A DNA stretch of 64,000 nucleotides from Chitinophagales bacterium (lineage in GTDB: Bacteria; Bacteroidota; Bacteroidia; Chitinophagales; Chitinophagaceae), in assembly GCA_020636495.1 (NCBI GenBank), contig JACJXQ010000008.1:1364001-1428000 (forward strand). The letters are read 5' to 3'. Positions 62,085-64,000 of this stretch are shown here, in pieces; position 1 is the first letter of the stretch, and each line of letters opens with the position of its first letter. Below the pieces are notes generated by a model. It saw only the letters and a program-made list of their open reading frames with translations, was not told the DNA's origin and made no database searches. The translations under genes and the position numbers were made by a program.

Positions 62085-64000
62085 TCATAGATATTGTCCC
62101 GTATAGCTTTCTTTTACGTCTTTCAAGCCTTTGGGTACGCCTGAGTAGAGGATGTGCCCCCCGCCGGCACCACCTTCGGGGCCTATGTCTATGATATGGT
62201 CAGCGCTTTTTATTACGTCCGTATTGTGCTCAATTACTATGATGCTGTGCCCCTGTTCTATTAACGCATCGAAGGACGAGAGTAGTTTTTTGATGTCGTG
62301 GAAATGCAGGCCCGTTGTCGGCTCGTCAAAGATGAAAAGTATCTTATCCTTGCTGTTGCCCTTGCCTAAGAAGGAAGCCAGTTTTACACGTTGCGCCTCG
62401 CCACCACTCAGGGTATTGCTGCTTTGCCCCAACTTCACATAACCCAGCCCCACATCGCTGAGGGGCTGCATGGCTTTTACTATTTTATCTTCTCCTGCAA
62501 AGAAAGCCAGTGCTTCGTCCACGCTCATCTCCAGCACATCATACACGTTCTTTTCGCGGAAGGTTACTTCCAGTACCTCATCTTTAAAACGTTTGCCCTT
62601 GCAGCTTTCGCATACCAGGTGCACGTCCGCAAGAAACTGCATCTCCACTACCACCTCGCCGTCGCCCTTACAGGTATCGCAGCGGCCGCCGTCTGTATTG
62701 AAGGAGAAATGCTTGTCTTTAAATCCACGCATTTTAGACAAAGGCTGTTTGGTGAACAGTTTCCTTATCTCGTCCCACGCCTTGATGTAGGTAACGGGGT
62801 TGCTGCGCGACGATTTGCCTATCGGGTTCTGGTCTACCATTTCTACATGGGTGATGCGGTCAATATCGCCGCCCAGGTATTTGTGCAGACCCGGCCTGTC
62901 CGTCCCTTCGCCAAAGTGTTTTTGCAGGGCGGGGTAGAGGGTCTGTTTTACCAATGTTGTTTTGCCGCTACCACTTACGCCCGTTACCACGCACAATACA
63001 TTCAGCGGAAAACTTGCGTCTACATTCTTCAGGTTGTGCTGACGGCAGCCCTCCAGTTGTATATGCCCTTTGGGTTTGCGCAACACTTTGGGCACGTCTA
63101 TTTTCATAATGCCTCCCAGGTACTTGCCCGTCAGGCTGTGCTCGTTGGCCACTATCTCGTCAAAGTTGCCCTCGGCTACTACCTCGCCACCCAGGTGGCT
63201 GGCCAGCGGACCCATATCTATGATGTGGTCGGCCTCGCGCATCATCAGTTCGTCGTGTTCTACCACCACTACCGTGTTGCCCAGGTCGCGCAGGTTTTTG
63301 AGTACTTTTATCAGTCTTTCCGTATCGCGGCTGTGCAGGCCAATGCTCGGCTCGTCCAGTATATACAGCGAGTCGGTCAGGTTGCTGCCCAGGAATTTTG
63401 TCAGTTGTATCCGCTGGCTTTCTCCACCACTCAGCGTATTGGCCAGGCGGTTGAGGGTTAAATATCCTAAGCCCACATCCAGCAAAGTCTTCAGTCGCTG
63501 GTTGATCTCTATGAGTATCCTGTAGGCAATTTTACTGTCGTGTTCGTTCAGTTCCAGTTGGTCAAACCACTCACTCAGGTTGGTTGCGGGCAGGTGCATC
63601 AGGTCGGTGATGGTCGTATTGTCCACCTTTACATATTGCGCGTCCTTACGCAGCCTTGTGCCCTTACAGGTAGGGCATGTGGTGCGGCCGCGATAGCGCG
63701 CCTGCATCACACGGTATTGCACCTTATACAGGTTCTGCTCTACCATGGTAAAGAAATCGCGGATGCCGCTTACCTTATCATTACCCTCCCACAGCAGGTC
63801 CAGTTCCTTCTGGTTCAGGTCCGATATGGCCTTGTGTATAGGAAAGTCGTACTTCGTGGCTGTGCGAACGAACGCGTGTTGCCATTCCGCCATCTTCTCG
63901 CCACGCCAGCAGGCTACCGCACCTTCGTGCACGCTCAGGCTCTTGTCGGGTATCACCAGGTCTTCGTCCACGCCCAGCACCATGCCGAAGCCCTCACACT
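62085..64000 (-). CDS. uvrA: Excinuclease ABC subunit A (UvrA), N-terminus off the window
   Basis: This frame encodes about the last 637 residues of UvrA, the damage-sensing ATPase of nucleotide excision repair. The first visible residues CEGFGMVLGVDEDLVIPDKS match the end of the first insertion of UvrA, so the gene begins outside the window at the minus-strand side. Seen are a zinc motif (CPTCKGTRL), the first signature NTLSGGESQRIQL, the second Walker A GVSGSGKTTLVK, the C-terminal zinc motif (CDTCKGDGEV and CESCKGKRF), and the second signature NTLSGGEAQRVKLA. Full UvrA is near 940 residues. There is no frameshift within the visible part. Confidence 0.97.
   Translation of the reverse strand, partial: CEGFGMVLGVDEDLVIPDKSLSVHEGAVACWRGEKMAEWQHAFVRTATKYDFPIHKAISDLNQKELDLLWEGNDKVSGIRDFFTMVEQNLYKVQYRVMQARYRGRTTCPTCKGTRLRKDAQYVKVDNTTITDLMHLPATNLSEWFDQLELNEHDSKIAYRILIEINQRLKTLLDVGLGYLTLNRLANTLSGGESQRIQLTKFLGSNLTDSLYILDEPSIGLHSRDTERLIKVLKNLRDLGNTVVVVEHDELMMREADHIIDMGPLASHLGGEVVAEGNFDEIVANEHSLTGKYLGGIMKIDVPKVLRKPKGHIQLEGCRQHNLKNVDASFPLNVLCVVTGVSGSGKTTLVKQTLYPALQKHFGEGTDRPGLHKYLGGDIDRITHVEMVDQNPIGKSSRSNPVTYIKAWDEIRKLFTKQPLSKMRGFKDKHFSFNTDGGRCDTCKGDGEVVVEMQFLADVHLVCESCKGKRFKDEVLEVTFREKNVYDVLEMSVDEALAFFAGEDKIVKAMQPLSDVGLGYVKLGQSSNTLSGGEAQRVKLASFLGKGNSKDKILFIFDEPTTGLHFHDIKKLLSSFDALIEQGHSIIVIEHNTDVIKSADHIIDIGPEGGAGGGHILYSGVPKGLKDVKESYTGQYL

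Noticed and set aside
62391..63461. A 356-residue open frame antisense to uvrA
   Set aside because: It mirrors uvrA, is rich in Val/His/Gln, has no family features and no promoter; long antisense frames are common opposite GC-rich genes.

Overview
The window reads as the chromosome of a Bacteroidota bacterium, most likely of the Chitinophagaceae/Chitinophagales type. The sequence shows Bacteroidota promoters (TTG or TTTG, 19-20 nt, TAnnTTTG), almost no Shine-Dalgarno sequences, two secreted proteins with type IX secretion C-terminal tails, many lipoproteins and outer-membrane barrels, and families such as DUF4835, DUF4296, DUF2851, DUF2911 and OMP_b-brl_3. The family-level placement is inference. 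No rRNA, tRNA, CRISPR array, prophage or insertion sequence was recognised. Genes are packed tightly, with many tail-to-tail overlaps and strong hairpin terminators.

Layout. 1-9.2 kb: a probable lysine-type attenuator with a 19-residue leader peptide, then aspartokinase; hscA (reverse); a lipoprotein; a GT-C membrane glycosyltransferase; smc. 9.2-16.5 kb: a DUF2167 protein, an outer-membrane barrel with a downstream secreted esterase, an M28 peptidase with a T9SS tail, and a front-end type fatty acid desaturase. 16.7-22.7 kb: DUF47 (PhoU-like) protein, LOG-type hydrolase, lipoprotein, DUF985 cupin, two CsbD-like stress proteins, an RDD protein, a complete subclass B1 metallo-beta-lactamase, and a PAS-PAS-histidine-box protein without an ATPase domain. 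22.9-34.6 kb: parE, FadL-like porin, a Gly/Tyr-rich secreted protein, proS, a GT39-like enzyme, small envelope proteins, acyl-CoA dehydrogenase, GNAT acetyltransferase.

34.6-49.8 kb: a barrel protein; an ECF sigma factor with a translationally coupled anti-sigma-like protein and a ZU5-like/cytochrome c lipoprotein; a seven-repeat propeller protein with a T9SS tail; a 383-nt non-coding stretch with its own promoter; coaBC-DUF4835-DUF4296; an aminotransferase; a response regulator with a C-terminal membrane helix next to a soluble TPR hybrid histidine kinase; an S41 peptidase with an outer-membrane partner. 49.8-64 kb: an AHSA1/SRPBCC gene interrupted by an in-frame amber codon, lipA, an OsmC protein, a DUF77-pyrF-DUF2851 operon, DUF2911, a multidomain PIG-L protein followed by a 35-residue membrane peptide that overlaps a sodium:solute symporter, a lipoprotein, a Ca2+/Na+ antiporter, and the C-terminal two thirds of UvrA running off the window.

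The most useful leads are the aspartokinase attenuator, the chromosomal B1 metallo-beta-lactamase, the tiny membrane peptide coupled to the symporter, the membrane-anchored receiver protein, and the amber-interrupted AHSA1 gene.
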